A DNA stretch of 64,000 nucleotides from Bradyrhizobium iriomotense (GTDB lineage Bacteria > Pseudomonadota > Alphaproteobacteria > Rhizobiales > Xanthobacteraceae): contig NZ_JAFCJZ010000023.1 of the NCBI RefSeq assembly GCF_018130765.1, forward strand, positions 1-64,000. The letters are read 5' to 3'. The position numbers were made by a program, and so were the translations under genes. The notes under the pieces are model-generated. The model saw nothing but the letters and a program-made list of their open reading frames with translations. It had not been told where the DNA came from and did not search any database. Below are positions 8,689 through 17,845 of this stretch, in pieces (position 1 is the first letter of the stretch; each line of letters begins with the position of its first letter).

Positions 8689-9588
8689 CTAGAGACCGCT
8701 GATGTCGGCGACCAGCACGCTGCCGGTCGCTGACTCCGTGATATAGAGCCGATCCTTGTTTTCGCCACCGATTGCAACATTGGTGCAATTCGGCCCTGCG
8801 CACGACTTGATCCGCGCGATCAGTTCGCCATTCGGCGCGAACACGAAGACATGGCCAAGCGAGGCATGGCCGACGAACAGGCGCCCCTTCGCATCCATGG
8901 TCATGCCGTCAGGACCGCTGGTGCCGAACAGCGAGCAGAAGCGGCCGACTTTCGACACGCTGCCGTCCTTCATGAATGGCAGCCGCCACACCGCATTGTC
9001 GCGCGTCATCGCGACGAACAACACGGTCTCGGTTGGATCGAGTACGAGACCATTCGGGCTGATGCCGGTGTCGATCAGGCAGTCGAGCCGTCCATTCGGT
9101 GCGAGACGATAGACGCGGCCGCTGGGATCATGCAGACCGGTCTGGCCCTGATCGGTGAAATAGATGTCGCCGTTGGAGGCTAGATGCAGGTCATTGCAGC
9201 CGCGGAACGATTCCGAATTGCGCGCGGTCAGGATGGGCTTGATACGGCCAGCCTTCGCATCGAGCTCCATGATGCCATGCATGTAGTCCGCGACCAGGAT
9301 ACGGCCGTCGGCGGCGATCTTCAGTCCGTTCGGCCAGCCCTCATATTCGATCACCAGCGACCATTCGCCGTCGGGCGCAATGCGGAAGATGCGGCCGAAC
9401 GGAATGTCGACGATGTAGAGATTGCTGTCGCTATCGAACGACGGACCTTCGATAAAGGAGTCCGTTGGCATGCCCGGGCGGTTGGCGTCAGCCCAGTCGG
9501 TCCGCTCGCCCTTGCGGCGAAATTTGTCGGGCATCGCGGAGAAGAGCCTGGTCTCGATCAGGCGCGGCGGCGTTTCCAGGTACATCAT
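8689..9588 (-). CDS. SMP-30/gluconolactonase/LRE family protein
   Basis: A protein of about 300 residues with the six-bladed beta-propeller pattern of the SMP-30/gluconolactonase family. It shows repeated (I/V)APDG or LAPNGR blade turns and the conserved EGPSFD near residue 47, CNDLHL, SPNGL and GPDGMTMD. The Glu and Asn/Asp residues in these motifs are the usual metal ligands. It probably opens a sugar or other lactone. Two adjacent ATG codons (9588 and 9585) can serve as the start. No good ribosome-binding site precedes them, so translation may be weak or leaderless. It is the first gene of a two-gene unit with the aldo/keto reductase. Confidence 0.87.
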   Translation of the reverse strand: MMYLETPPRLIETRLFSAMPDKFRRKGERTDWADANRPGMPTDSFIEGPSFDSDSNLYIVDIPFGRIFRIAPDGEWSLVIEYEGWPNGLKIAADGRILVADYMHGIMELDAKAGRIKPILTARNSESFRGCNDLHLASNGDIYFTDQGQTGLHDPSGRVYRLAPNGRLDCLIDTGISPNGLVLDPTETVLFVAMTRDNAVWRLPFMKDGSVSKVGRFCSLFGTSGPDGMTMDAKGRLFVGHASLGHVFVFAPNGELIARIKSCAGPNCTNVAIGGENKDRLYITESATGSVLVADISGL

Positions 9589-9695
9589 TGTTGTTATGGT
9601 TGTTGGGCTGGCGGGATGCGCGGCAGCATAGGGCACAATGGCGAGCCCGTCGAATGGTAGCGTTGAGAGTGATGGCTTGTGCCACACACACCGTT

Positions 9696-9862
9696 GTCGT
9701 CCCGGCCTAGCGCGCAATTGCGCGCGGGGGGCCGGGACCCATAACCCCAGGGAGAAGTTTGGCGAAGGCTTGCCGTTCGGGACTGATACCGTCCGCGATC
9801 GATAGATTCCGCGGTATGGGTCCCGGCCCCCCGCGCGCAATTGCGCGCTAGGCCGGGACGAC
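9696..9862. repeat. Perfect 48-bp inverted repeat
   Basis: Positions 9696-9743 and 9815-9862 are exact 48-bp reverse complements with a 71-bp spacer. Each arm contains the self-complementary core CGCGCAATTGCGCG between GGGAC boxes. The element fills the space between the SMP-30 gene and the end of nasC, and may act as a transcript end for nasC. Its perfect arms suggest recent insertion or gene-conversion upkeep. Confidence 0.92.
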
Positions 9863-9876
9863 CACGGAGAGACTTC

Positions 9877-12579
9877 CTACCCCGCCGCGCTCGCGACCTT
9901 CGCCGGCTGCGCGGGCACTTCCGTCGTCGCGATCAGGCGCTTGAGCTCGGGGATGCAGGAGCCGCAATTGGTGCCGGCCTTGAGCTTGGCGCCGATCTCG
10001 GCGGCGGTGCGCGCGCCGCTCGCGATGGTGTCGCAGATGGTGCCGCGGCCGACGCCGAAGCAGGCGCAGACGATCGGGCCGGTCGAGGCGGCGCCCTCGC
10101 TGGACTTGCCGGACAGCAGCATGCGCCGCTGATCGTCGGTGACCTGATCGGCCACGAACAGGCTCTTCACCACCTCCCAATCGCCGGCGTCGTGCCCGGG
10201 CCCGACGAACAGGCAGGTCTCGATGCGGTCACCTGCAAACGAAGCGGCACGATAGACGCCACCACCAAAATCGCGGTACTCGGCAACGTCCTCGCCGGCG
10301 ATGCCCTCGAGCCAGGCCGGCCAACGGGCGAGGTCCGCGTTGTCGGCGAAGAGATAACCGAAGCCGCCCGCCACCGTGACGCGGGTCCACAACAGGTTCT
10401 GCGGCAGATCGAGCTGCTTGCGCGACAGCGCGAAGCCGCGGAAGACGAATTCATAGGGCGCGATCGCGGCCGGCGTGGCTTTGGCTTCCGGCTGGCCCGA
10501 GAACGGGTCGGTGAAGGACTGCACCAGCGCGCCGACGCGGCCGTGCGAGGTGTTCATCGCGCTCCAGTGGATCGGCACGAACAGCGTCCCGCGCTGCTGC
10601 CGCTCGCTGACGACGGCCTTCAGGATGCATTGGCCGTAATCGGTGGTGATGCGGGCATAGCCGTCATGGGCGATGCCGTATTTGCCGGCGTCATCGGGAT
10701 GGATCTCGACAAACGGCTCGGGCAGATGCGCGCCGAGCCGCTGGCTGAGCCCCGTGCGCGTCATGGTGTGCCACTGGTCGCGGATGCGCCCGGTGTTGAG
10801 CCTTAGGGGACGCGACGGACCGGTCTCGCCGCGCAGCGCCGGCACCTCCGGCGCAATGAAGCGGCCCTTGCGGTCATTGGTGAAGAAACCGCCGTCCGCG
10901 AAGAAGCGCTCGCCCGGCGAAGCACCTTCGCGCGCCGGCCACTGCACCGGCTTCAAGGCGTCGAAGGCTTCGTCGGACAGAGAAGTGAGCGCGCTGATGT
11001 CGAAATCGCGACTACCATCATTCTCGAAGGCCGAGAGCGCGGCGTGCTCGCGGAAGATATCGGCCGCGGATTTGTAATTAAAACTGTCGCCGAAGCCGAG
11101 GCGCTTTGCGGTCTCGCTCAGGATCCACCAATCGGGACGCGCTTCGCCCGGCGCCGGCAGGAACGAGCGCTGGCGCGAGATGCGCCGCTCTGAATTGGTC
11201 ACCGTGCCCGACTTCTCGCCCCAGGCCAGCGCAGGTAACAGCACATGCGGGCCGGCTTCGACCGTGTCGTTGGAGAGCACGTTCTCGGAGACCACGAACA
11301 GCTCGAGCTTCTTCAGGGCGTCGCGAACCATGTCGGCGTCGGGCAGCGACACCGCGGGGTTGGTGCCCATCACCCACAGCGCCTTGACCTCGCCGCGGTT
11401 GATGGCCTCGAACAGCTGCACCGCCTTCAAGCCTTCATGCGTGGCGATGCGCGGCGCCTTCCAGAACCGCCTGACCCGGTCGATGTCGGGCGGCGTGAAG
11501 CCCATATGGGCGGCGAGCATATTGGCGAGGCCGCCGACCTCGCGGCCGCCCATCGCGTTGGGCTGGCCGGTGAGCGAGAACGGCGAGGCACCAGGCTTGC
11601 CGATGCGGCCCGTGGCGAGATGGCAGTTCAGGATCGCGTTGACCTTGTCGGTGCCCTGCGCCGACTGGTTGACGCCCTGCGAATAGAGCGTGACGACCTT
11701 CCCGGTGTCGCGGAACATCTTGAAGAAGGTGGCGACGTCCTGCTCGGAAAGGCCGGTGGCAAGCGCCGTCGCGGTGATGCTGCCGGCGATGTTGCGCGCG
11801 CGGGCCAGCGCATCGTCGAATCCACTCGTGTTCTGGGCGATGTAGTCCTGGTCCAGCACGCCGTTGTCGGCGAGATGCACGAACAGGCCGGAGAACAAGG
11901 CGGTGTCGGTGCCGGGCTTGAGGCCGAGGAACAGGTCGACGTCGCTGGCGGTGTCGGTGCGGCGCGGATCGATCACGATCATGCGCGCGCCGCGCTCCTG
12001 CCTGTTCTTCAGCATGCGCTGGAACAGCACGGGGTGGCACCAGGCCGCGTTCGAGCCGACGAAGACCAAGAGATCGGCCTGGTCGAGATCCTCGTAGCAA
12101 CCGGGCACAGTGTCGGCGCCGAAGGCGCGGCGATGGCCGGCAACGGAGGACGACATGCAGAGCCGCGAATTGGTGTCGACGTTCGCCGTGCCGACGAAAC
12201 CCTTCATCAGCTTGTTGGCGACGTAATAGTCCTCGGTGAGGAGCTGGCCGGAGAGATAGAACGCAACCGCATCGGCGCCGTCGCGCGCCACGATGTGCTG
12301 CATGCGATGGGCGACATGATCGAGCGCATCGCTCCAGGCGACACGTTCGAGCACGCCCTTGCAGCGGATCATGGGATAGAGCAGCCGGCTCTCGAGCCCA
12401 ACGGTCTCGCCGAGCGCCGAACCTTTCGAGCACAGCCGGCCGAAATTGGCGGGATGGTCAGGATCGCCCGCGATCGCCGCGCCGCCCTTGCCGTCGGGCG
12501 TCGCCAGCACGCCGCAGCCGACGCCGCAATAGGGGCAGGTCGTTCGGGTCGCGCGGAGATTTGGATCGATCGCCGTCAT
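9877..12579 (-). CDS. nasC: Assimilatory nitrate reductase catalytic subunit
   Basis: A 900-residue cytoplasmic molybdopterin enzyme that reduces nitrate to nitrite. The N-terminal [4Fe-4S] ligands are Cys15, Cys18, Cys22 (CPYCGVGC) and Cys50 (RLCSKGSAL). The bis-MGD domain follows, with MNTSHGRVGALV-type motifs in the molydopterin-dinucleotide binding domain. The C-terminal extension carries a BFD-like [2Fe-2S] site (CACFGVGRGTIC ... NCGSCIPELK), typical of assimilatory enzymes that take electrons from a flavoprotein. It starts 1 bp after the flp stop, so translation is coupled. Gene order narK-bjgb-flp-nasC matches that known from Bradyrhizobium diazoefficiens. Confidence 0.95.
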   Translation of the reverse strand: MTAIDPNLRATRTTCPYCGVGCGVLATPDGKGGAAIAGDPDHPANFGRLCSKGSALGETVGLESRLLYPMIRCKGVLERVAWSDALDHVAHRMQHIVARDGADAVAFYLSGQLLTEDYYVANKLMKGFVGTANVDTNSRLCMSSSVAGHRRAFGADTVPGCYEDLDQADLLVFVGSNAAWCHPVLFQRMLKNRQERGARMIVIDPRRTDTASDVDLFLGLKPGTDTALFSGLFVHLADNGVLDQDYIAQNTSGFDDALARARNIAGSITATALATGLSEQDVATFFKMFRDTGKVVTLYSQGVNQSAQGTDKVNAILNCHLATGRIGKPGASPFSLTGQPNAMGGREVGGLANMLAAHMGFTPPDIDRVRRFWKAPRIATHEGLKAVQLFEAINRGEVKALWVMGTNPAVSLPDADMVRDALKKLELFVVSENVLSNDTVEAGPHVLLPALAWGEKSGTVTNSERRISRQRSFLPAPGEARPDWWILSETAKRLGFGDSFNYKSAADIFREHAALSAFENDGSRDFDISALTSLSDEAFDALKPVQWPAREGASPGERFFADGGFFTNDRKGRFIAPEVPALRGETGPSRPLRLNTGRIRDQWHTMTRTGLSQRLGAHLPEPFVEIHPDDAGKYGIAHDGYARITTDYGQCILKAVVSERQQRGTLFVPIHWSAMNTSHGRVGALVQSFTDPFSGQPEAKATPAAIAPYEFVFRGFALSRKQLDLPQNLLWTRVTVAGGFGYLFADNADLARWPAWLEGIAGEDVAEYRDFGGGVYRAASFAGDRIETCLFVGPGHDAGDWEVVKSLFVADQVTDDQRRMLLSGKSSEGAASTGPIVCACFGVGRGTICDTIASGARTAAEIGAKLKAGTNCGSCIPELKRLIATTEVPAQPAKVASAAG

Positions 12580-12580
12580 A

Positions 12581-13798
12581 TCAAGCCGCTTTCGAAGGCT
12601 GCGCGAGCACGCGGCCGAACATCATGTCGGTGCGGATCGCCGCCACCTTGTCGCGATTGCGGATCAGCTCGAGATACCAGAGCGCATCGACGGTATCGCC
12701 GATCAGCACCGCGCCGGTGAGCCGGCCGTCGGCGATCACGAGCTTCTTGTAGGTGCCGCGCCTGCGATCCGACAGGACGAGGCTCTCGCTGCCGTCCCCG
12801 CCCATGAAGTCGCCGGCGGAGAACACGCTGACACCGGAGACCTTGAGGTTGGTCGAGACCACGCTGCCCTGATAGGCGGCGGGCCGGCCGGCGAGATGCC
12901 GTGCCAGCACCCGCGCCTGCTCATAGGCGGGCTCGACCAGGCCATAGCAGGTGCCGCGATGCTCGGCGCATTCGCCGAGCGCGAAAATGTCGGACGAGGA
13001 GGTCTGCATCACGTCGTTGACGACGACGCCGCGATTGACCGCAATCCCCGCCTCTTTCGCCAGCGCTACGTTCGGCCTGATGCCGGCGGCGAAGATCACC
13101 GCATCGGCCTCGATGCGGCTGCCATCGGCAAGCTCAACGGCCTGAACATGGCCATCGCCATGGATGCACTTCGTGCTGGCATTGAGCAGGATGCGGATGC
13201 CCTTGCGCTCGACCAGCGTCTTGAGCAGGTCGGCAGCGGGCGCGTCGAGCTGACGCTCCATCAACCGGTCCATCAGATGCAGCAGCGTCACCGGCGCGCC
13301 GGCCTTGGCGAGGCCGTAGGCCGCTTCAAGTCCGAGCAGACCGCCGCCGACCACGACGACGCGCTTCTTGGCGGCGGCCAGCGTCAGCAGCAGGTCGACA
13401 TCGCGCGTATCGCGAAACGTGTGCACGCCGGCAAGATCGGCGCCGGGCACATTGAGCCGCAGCGGCGTCGAGCCGGTCGCAAGCACGAGCTTGGAATATT
13501 CCATGCTCTCTTCGCCCGCGATCTTGAGCTCGCGGCGGCCGGTGTCGATCTCGGTGACGCGATAGCCGTAGCGCACCGTGACGCCGCGATGGCGCCACCA
13601 GTCGGCCGGCCGGAGCTCGATCTCGTGCGAGCCGGTCTCCCCCGCAAGCACGGAGGAGAGCAGCACGCGATTGTAAGCGAGCCGCGGCTCTTCGCCGATC
13701 ACGGCGACCGCGTAGCGGCCGAGCGCGGTCTTGGCGAGCTCGTCGACCAGACGCGCGGCCGCCATACCGTTACCGACGATGACCAGCGGTTCACTCAC
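12581..13798 (-). CDS. flp: FAD-dependent NAD(P)H oxidoreductase, electron donor to NasC
   Basis: A 405-residue flavoprotein of the pyridine nucleotide-disulphide oxidoreductase class. It has an FAD-binding GNGMAAARLVDEL near the start, a second NAD-binding dinucleotide fold VVVGGGLLGLEAAYGLAKAG (about 145-164) and the FALGECAEH motif that closes the FAD site. It resembles the FAD domain of NirB but lacks the sirohaem part. In B. diazoefficiens the matching Flp is described as linking NAD(P)H to NasC and the globin. GTG start with AGGAG upstream, 10 bp after bjgb. Confidence 0.9.
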   Translation of the reverse strand: MSEPLVIVGNGMAAARLVDELAKTALGRYAVAVIGEEPRLAYNRVLLSSVLAGETGSHEIELRPADWWRHRGVTVRYGYRVTEIDTGRRELKIAGEESMEYSKLVLATGSTPLRLNVPGADLAGVHTFRDTRDVDLLLTLAAAKKRVVVVGGGLLGLEAAYGLAKAGAPVTLLHLMDRLMERQLDAPAADLLKTLVERKGIRILLNASTKCIHGDGHVQAVELADGSRIEADAVIFAAGIRPNVALAKEAGIAVNRGVVVNDVMQTSSSDIFALGECAEHRGTCYGLVEPAYEQARVLARHLAGRPAAYQGSVVSTNLKVSGVSVFSAGDFMGGDGSESLVLSDRRRGTYKKLVIADGRLTGAVLIGDTVDALWYLELIRNRDKVAAIRTDMMFGRVLAQPSKAA

Positions 13799-13808
13799 AA
13801 GGCATCTC

Positions 13809-14237
13809 CTATTCGGCGGCCTGCGCTTGCGCGCCGTAGGCCTCGGACATCATGTAGCCGGACAACACGCCGTAGGCGTCGGTCCAGGCGGCAGCGAGTT
13901 CGGGCGTCCAGGCTTCGCCAAGACCCTTTTCGAGGGTCCACAGCAGGGTCGCGCCGACCACGGGGTAGTGCTCGGCCTTGGCGCCATAGGCGACGTGACG
14001 CTTGGCGAGCGCCGAGGCCGCGGGAAGGATCGTCTCGAGGTTCGACAGGCCGCCGACCACGGCGGCGAGCATGCCCATCAGCTTCTTGCGCTGCTCGGTC
14101 ATGTCCTCGGGAAACATCGCGCGCACCGATGGCGCCACTTCGAACAGGCGATCGTAGAACAGCACCGCAGCCTGCTCCGAGATCGGAGCGACCTTGGCGA
14201 AGCTCTGTTGAATGAGGGTAATCTGTTCGGGCGTCAT
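13809..14237 (-). CDS. bjgb: Single-domain bacterial haemoglobin
   Basis: A 142-residue globin without the flavin domain of flavohaemoglobins. The proximal histidine is probably His81 in AKRHVAYG, and a tyrosine in LFYDRLFE (about Tyr28) is at the B10 position used in NO dioxygenation. The neighbouring Flp can supply the missing reductase. Placed in a nitrate-assimilation operon, it probably removes nitric oxide formed from nitrite, as shown for Bjgb of B. diazoefficiens. The ATG follows AGGAG; the longer open frame upstream has no support. Confidence 0.95.
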   Translation of the reverse strand: MTPEQITLIQQSFAKVAPISEQAAVLFYDRLFEVAPSVRAMFPEDMTEQRKKLMGMLAAVVGGLSNLETILPAASALAKRHVAYGAKAEHYPVVGATLLWTLEKGLGEAWTPELAAAWTDAYGVLSGYMMSEAYGAQAQAAE

Positions 14238-14317
14238 GATGTTCTCCTGTCTGTTTCGGTCTGCCTTGGTGCGCGCCGTTGCGAACAAGGTTCATGGGTC
14301 AAACGTCATCAGAGAGT

Positions 14318-14341
14318 CTTCTCCCCGCGTACGGGGAGAAG
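14318..14341. repeat. Intercistronic hairpin between narK and bjgb
   Basis: CTTCTCCCCG and CGGGGAGAAG are exact complements with a 4-base loop, in the 122-bp gap between narK and bjgb. There is no T-run, so full termination is unlikely. It may stabilise the upstream mRNA or reduce read-through. Its sequence is also the core of the CTTCTCCC palindrome family seen near 57125-57270. Confidence 0.7.
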
Positions 14342-14359
14342 CGAGATTCGTACCAAGTG

Positions 14360-15739
14360 TCACACGCGTGCTTCGGCGAGGCCTGCCGCGCCCTCACCCT
14401 GCGGGCTGCGACGCAGGTAGAACCACCAGGTCAGGCCGAGGCAGGAGGCGTAGAAGGCGAGATAGATCGCGAGCGCGAGCTGCGGACCGCCGGTCAGGGC
14501 GATCGACTTGCCGAAGCCGCTCGGGATCAGATAGCCGCCGACGGCACCGATCGCGCCGATGAAGCCGACCGCCGCACCGCTCTCGATGCTCGCCGTCTTC
14601 AGGGCGGCGCTACGTGCCGCATCGCCCTTGCCGCGCACCTTGAACAGGTTCTGCTCGCGGAAGATCGAGGGGATCATGCGGTAGGTCGAGCCGTTGCCGA
14701 TGCCCGTCGTCACGAACAGGATCAGGAACATCGACAGGAAGCCGATGAAGTCCTTTTGGCCGACGAAATAGAGCGCACCAACCGTCGCAGCCGCCATCGC
14801 GATGAAATTCCAGAAGGTGATGACCGAGCCGCCGATCCTGTCGGCGAGCCAGCCGCCGAACGGGCGCGACAGCGAGCCGACCAGCGGACCGAGGAAGGCG
14901 ATCGAGATCGTCACCGACGGAAACTGCGTCTTGAGCAGCAGCGGGAAGGCCGCGGAGTAGCCGATGAAGGACCCGAACGTGCCGATATAGAGGTACGCCA
15001 TGATCCAGGTGTGCTTGCGCTTGACGATGGCGAGCTGGTTCTTCACCGAAGACTTCGCCGTGGTCAGGTTGTTCATGAAGAACACCGCGCCGAACACCGC
15101 GATCGCGATCGGCAGCACCCACATCAGGCCGGCATTCTGGAGGAAGATGCCGTCAACGGGCGTCGCCTGGAACAGGTTGAAGACGGCGAGCGTCATCAGG
15201 ATCGGCGTGAGAAGCTGCACGCTGGAGACGCCGATATTGCCGCCGGCCGCGTTCAGGCCGAGAGCCCATCCCTTCATCCGGTCAGGGAAGAAGAAGGAGA
15301 TGTTGGTCATGCTGGAGGCGAAATTGCCGCCGCCGAGCCCCGCAGTCGAGGCGACCAGCAGCATCAGCCAGAACGGCGTGTCGGGCTGGCTCACAAAGTA
15401 GGCAAGTGACAACGTCGGGATGAACAGGATCGCCGCGCTGAAAATCGTCCAGTTGCGGCCGCCAAACGTCGTCACGGCGAACGTGTAGGGAAAGCGGATC
15501 AAAGCGCCGATCAGGCCCGGCACGGCAATCAGCTGGAACAGCTGATCGGTGGTGTAGTGGAAGCCCGCCTGCGGCAGCTTGGTGGTCACGATGCTCCAGA
15601 TCAGCCAGACCGAGAAGCCGATATGCTCGGCCACGATCGACCAGATCAGGTTACGCCGGGCGATGGTCTTACCGCCCGCATTCCAGAACGCCTCATCTTC
15701 GGGGCGCCAGTCAGAAATCCACGTCGAATTCTTGGTCAT
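14360..15739 (-). CDS. narK: Nitrate/nitrite MFS transporter
   Basis: A 459-residue membrane protein with about twelve transmembrane segments. The nitrate signature is visible as GLGGGNFASSMTNISFFFP (about 135-155) with GLNAAGGNIG after it, and a second copy near TGIGNGSTYRMIP. RPFGGWLADRIGG is the MFS loop motif. It moves nitrate in and/or nitrite out. It heads the narK-bjgb-flp-nasC operon and has a ribosome-binding site AAGGGA. A sigma-54-like promoter and tandem NtrC-like sites lie upstream. Confidence 0.95.
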   Translation of the reverse strand: MTKNSTWISDWRPEDEAFWNAGGKTIARRNLIWSIVAEHIGFSVWLIWSIVTTKLPQAGFHYTTDQLFQLIAVPGLIGALIRFPYTFAVTTFGGRNWTIFSAAILFIPTLSLAYFVSQPDTPFWLMLLVASTAGLGGGNFASSMTNISFFFPDRMKGWALGLNAAGGNIGVSSVQLLTPILMTLAVFNLFQATPVDGIFLQNAGLMWVLPIAIAVFGAVFFMNNLTTAKSSVKNQLAIVKRKHTWIMAYLYIGTFGSFIGYSAAFPLLLKTQFPSVTISIAFLGPLVGSLSRPFGGWLADRIGGSVITFWNFIAMAAATVGALYFVGQKDFIGFLSMFLILFVTTGIGNGSTYRMIPSIFREQNLFKVRGKGDAARSAALKTASIESGAAVGFIGAIGAVGGYLIPSGFGKSIALTGGPQLALAIYLAFYASCLGLTWWFYLRRSPQGEGAAGLAEARV

Positions 15740-15782
15740 ACATTATCCCTTCCAGTCTCACCGCTGCGTCGTTGCAGGCTCA

Positions 15783-15822
15783 GCCTCCTGTCACGGAGGC
15801 GCGCTCCGGGGCTTCACCCCGG
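15783..15822 (-). promoter_or_regulatory. Double hairpin in the narK leader
   Basis: Read on the minus strand, CCGGGG-TGAAG-CCCCGG is followed by a 5-nt linker and GCCTCC-GTGACA-GGAGGC, ending 44 nt before the narK start. Two adjacent GC hairpins are the general shape of targets of ANTAR antiterminators such as NasT. The loops here do not carry the A1/G4 pattern of the published ANTAR motif and no clear terminator follows, so the role is open. Confidence 0.4.
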
Positions 15823-15887
15823 TGGCGAGTTCACGATGCTGATTGATGATGTTGAGGGACGTCGTCGTTGGCGTCGCGTAAGGACTC

Positions 15888-15904
15888 TTCAATTTCCGTG
15901 CCAA
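15888..15904 (-). promoter_or_regulatory. Sigma-54-like promoter of narK
   Basis: The minus strand reads TTGGCACGGAAATTGAA. The -24 element TGGCACG is perfect and the spacing GG-N10 is correct, but the -12 dinucleotide is GA instead of the usual GC. The nrtA promoter has the same deviation. Predicted transcription start is near 15877, giving a leader of about 140 nt. Confidence 0.6.
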
Positions 15905-15998
15905 TTGCGCGCATGCTGGAAATACAGGGATTTCAGGACGTTATTCGCGTTGCCCGAAGTTCTTGCAGGGCTTTTTCGCACGCTGAATTTGCGATTCG

Positions 15999-16031
15999 CT
16001 CAATCCTTGTGCGACGCACAAGGATTGAGCT
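15999..16031 (-). promoter_or_regulatory. Tandem NtrC-like sites upstream of narK
   Basis: Two dyads, GCTCAATCCTTGTGC and GCACAAGGATTGAGC, are exact inverted copies separated by GAC. Each fits the enteric NtrC pattern GCAC-N7-GTGC with one mismatch. Together they also form a 15-bp stem hairpin. They lie 106 bp from the -24 element of narK, a normal enhancer distance. The same first dyad occurs at the nrtA/FNT intergenic region. Confidence 0.65.
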
Positions 16032-16078
16032 TGATGTCGATTATTTGGGCGCGGACGTTTCGCGCATTAAACTTTGGT

Positions 16079-16873
<795 letters not shown>

Positions 16874-16887
16874 GTGTCTCTCCTCCC

Positions 16888-17784
16888 TTAGCTGGTCGCG
16901 GTGCCGCGGGTGACGACCTTGCCGAGGCCCGCGATCAGGCGGTCCAGCACGAAGCCGACGATGCCGACATAGAACAGCGCCAGGACGATCTCGCTGATAT
17001 GCGAGGAGTTCCAGGCGTCCCAGATGAAGAAGCCGATGCCGACGCCGCCGATCAGCATTTCCGCGGCGACGATCGCAAGCCAGGATAGGCCGATGCCGAT
17101 GCGCAGGCCCGTGAAGATGTAGGGCGCGGCCGCCGGGATCATGATCTTGGAGAAGAACTCGAGCGGATTGAGCTGCACCACCGCCGCGACGTTGCGGTAG
17201 TCCTGTGGAATGTTGCGGACGCCGACCGCGGTGTTGATGATGATCGGCCAGATCGAGGTGATGAAGATGACGAAGATCGCCGAGGGCTGGCCGTCGCGGA
17301 ACGCCGCGAGCGAGAGCGGCAACCAGGCGAGCGGCGGAATGGTGCGCAGCACCTGGAACAGCGGATCGAGCCCGCGCATCGCCCAGACCGACTGCCCGAC
17401 CAGCACGCCGAGCGCGATGCCGGCGATCGCCGAGAGCGAATAGCCAAGAGCGACGCGCTGGAGACTGGCGGAGAGATGCCAGAACAGGCCTTTGTCGATG
17501 CCGCCATGGTCGAAGAACGGATCGAGAATCAGTTCCTTGGTGTCCTTGAAGACCTTTGACGGCGGCGGCAGCGCCGATCCGGCGCGGCGGCAGACGAGCT
17601 CCCACACCAGCGTCAGCAGCGCGAGCACGACCAGCGGCGGGATGACGCGCACGGCGGTTTCCCTTGCCATGCGCGCGTAGGCCTCACTGCGCGGCGGGCG
17701 CTTCGGCCTCATCGCGACGACCGGCGCGGCAACAGCCGCAGGCGTTGCGGTCTCAACCTCAATCTTCGTGGCAGGCATATTCAT
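16888..17784 (-). CDS. nrtB: Nitrate ABC transporter permease
   Basis: A 298-residue inner-membrane permease with about six transmembrane segments and the BPD-type EAA loop near AVVQLNPLEFFSKIMIPAAAPYIFTGLRIG. The N-terminal 30 residues are an Ala/Pro/Val-rich cytoplasmic tail. The ATG at 17784, preceded by GGAGAG, was preferred over a longer frame. It lies between nrtA and nrtC in the nrtABC operon. Confidence 0.92.
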   Translation of the reverse strand: MNMPATKIEVETATPAAVAAPVVAMRPKRPPRSEAYARMARETAVRVIPPLVVLALLTLVWELVCRRAGSALPPPSKVFKDTKELILDPFFDHGGIDKGLFWHLSASLQRVALGYSLSAIAGIALGVLVGQSVWAMRGLDPLFQVLRTIPPLAWLPLSLAAFRDGQPSAIFVIFITSIWPIIINTAVGVRNIPQDYRNVAAVVQLNPLEFFSKIMIPAAAPYIFTGLRIGIGLSWLAIVAAEMLIGGVGIGFFIWDAWNSSHISEIVLALFYVGIVGFVLDRLIAGLGKVVTRGTATS

Positions 17785-17814
17785 CGCAATATCTCTCCGG
17801 CTGCAAAAGACGAT

Positions 17815-17837
17815 GCGGCCGCCCAATGGGCGGCCGC
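17815..17837. repeat. Intercistronic hairpin between nrtA and nrtB
   Basis: GCGGCCGCCC and GGGCGGCCGC are exact complements with the 3-base loop AAT, within the 61-bp gap between nrtA and nrtB. There is no T-run. Such hairpins after the binding-protein gene often protect its mRNA and raise its amount over the permease. That is the likely role here. Confidence 0.75.
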
Positions 17838-17845
17838 TGGCTCCA

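Noticed and set aside
15783..15822. Firm assignment as a NasT (ANTAR) target
   Set aside because: The loops lack the A1/G4 bases of the known motif and no terminator follows, so it is only listed as a candidate structure.
16008..16022. FNR/FixK box (TTG-N8-CAA) at the narK upstream hairpin
   Set aside because: TTGTGCGACGCACAA is 15 bp with nine bases between TTG and CAA, one too many for a FixK site. The tandem NtrC-like reading fits better.
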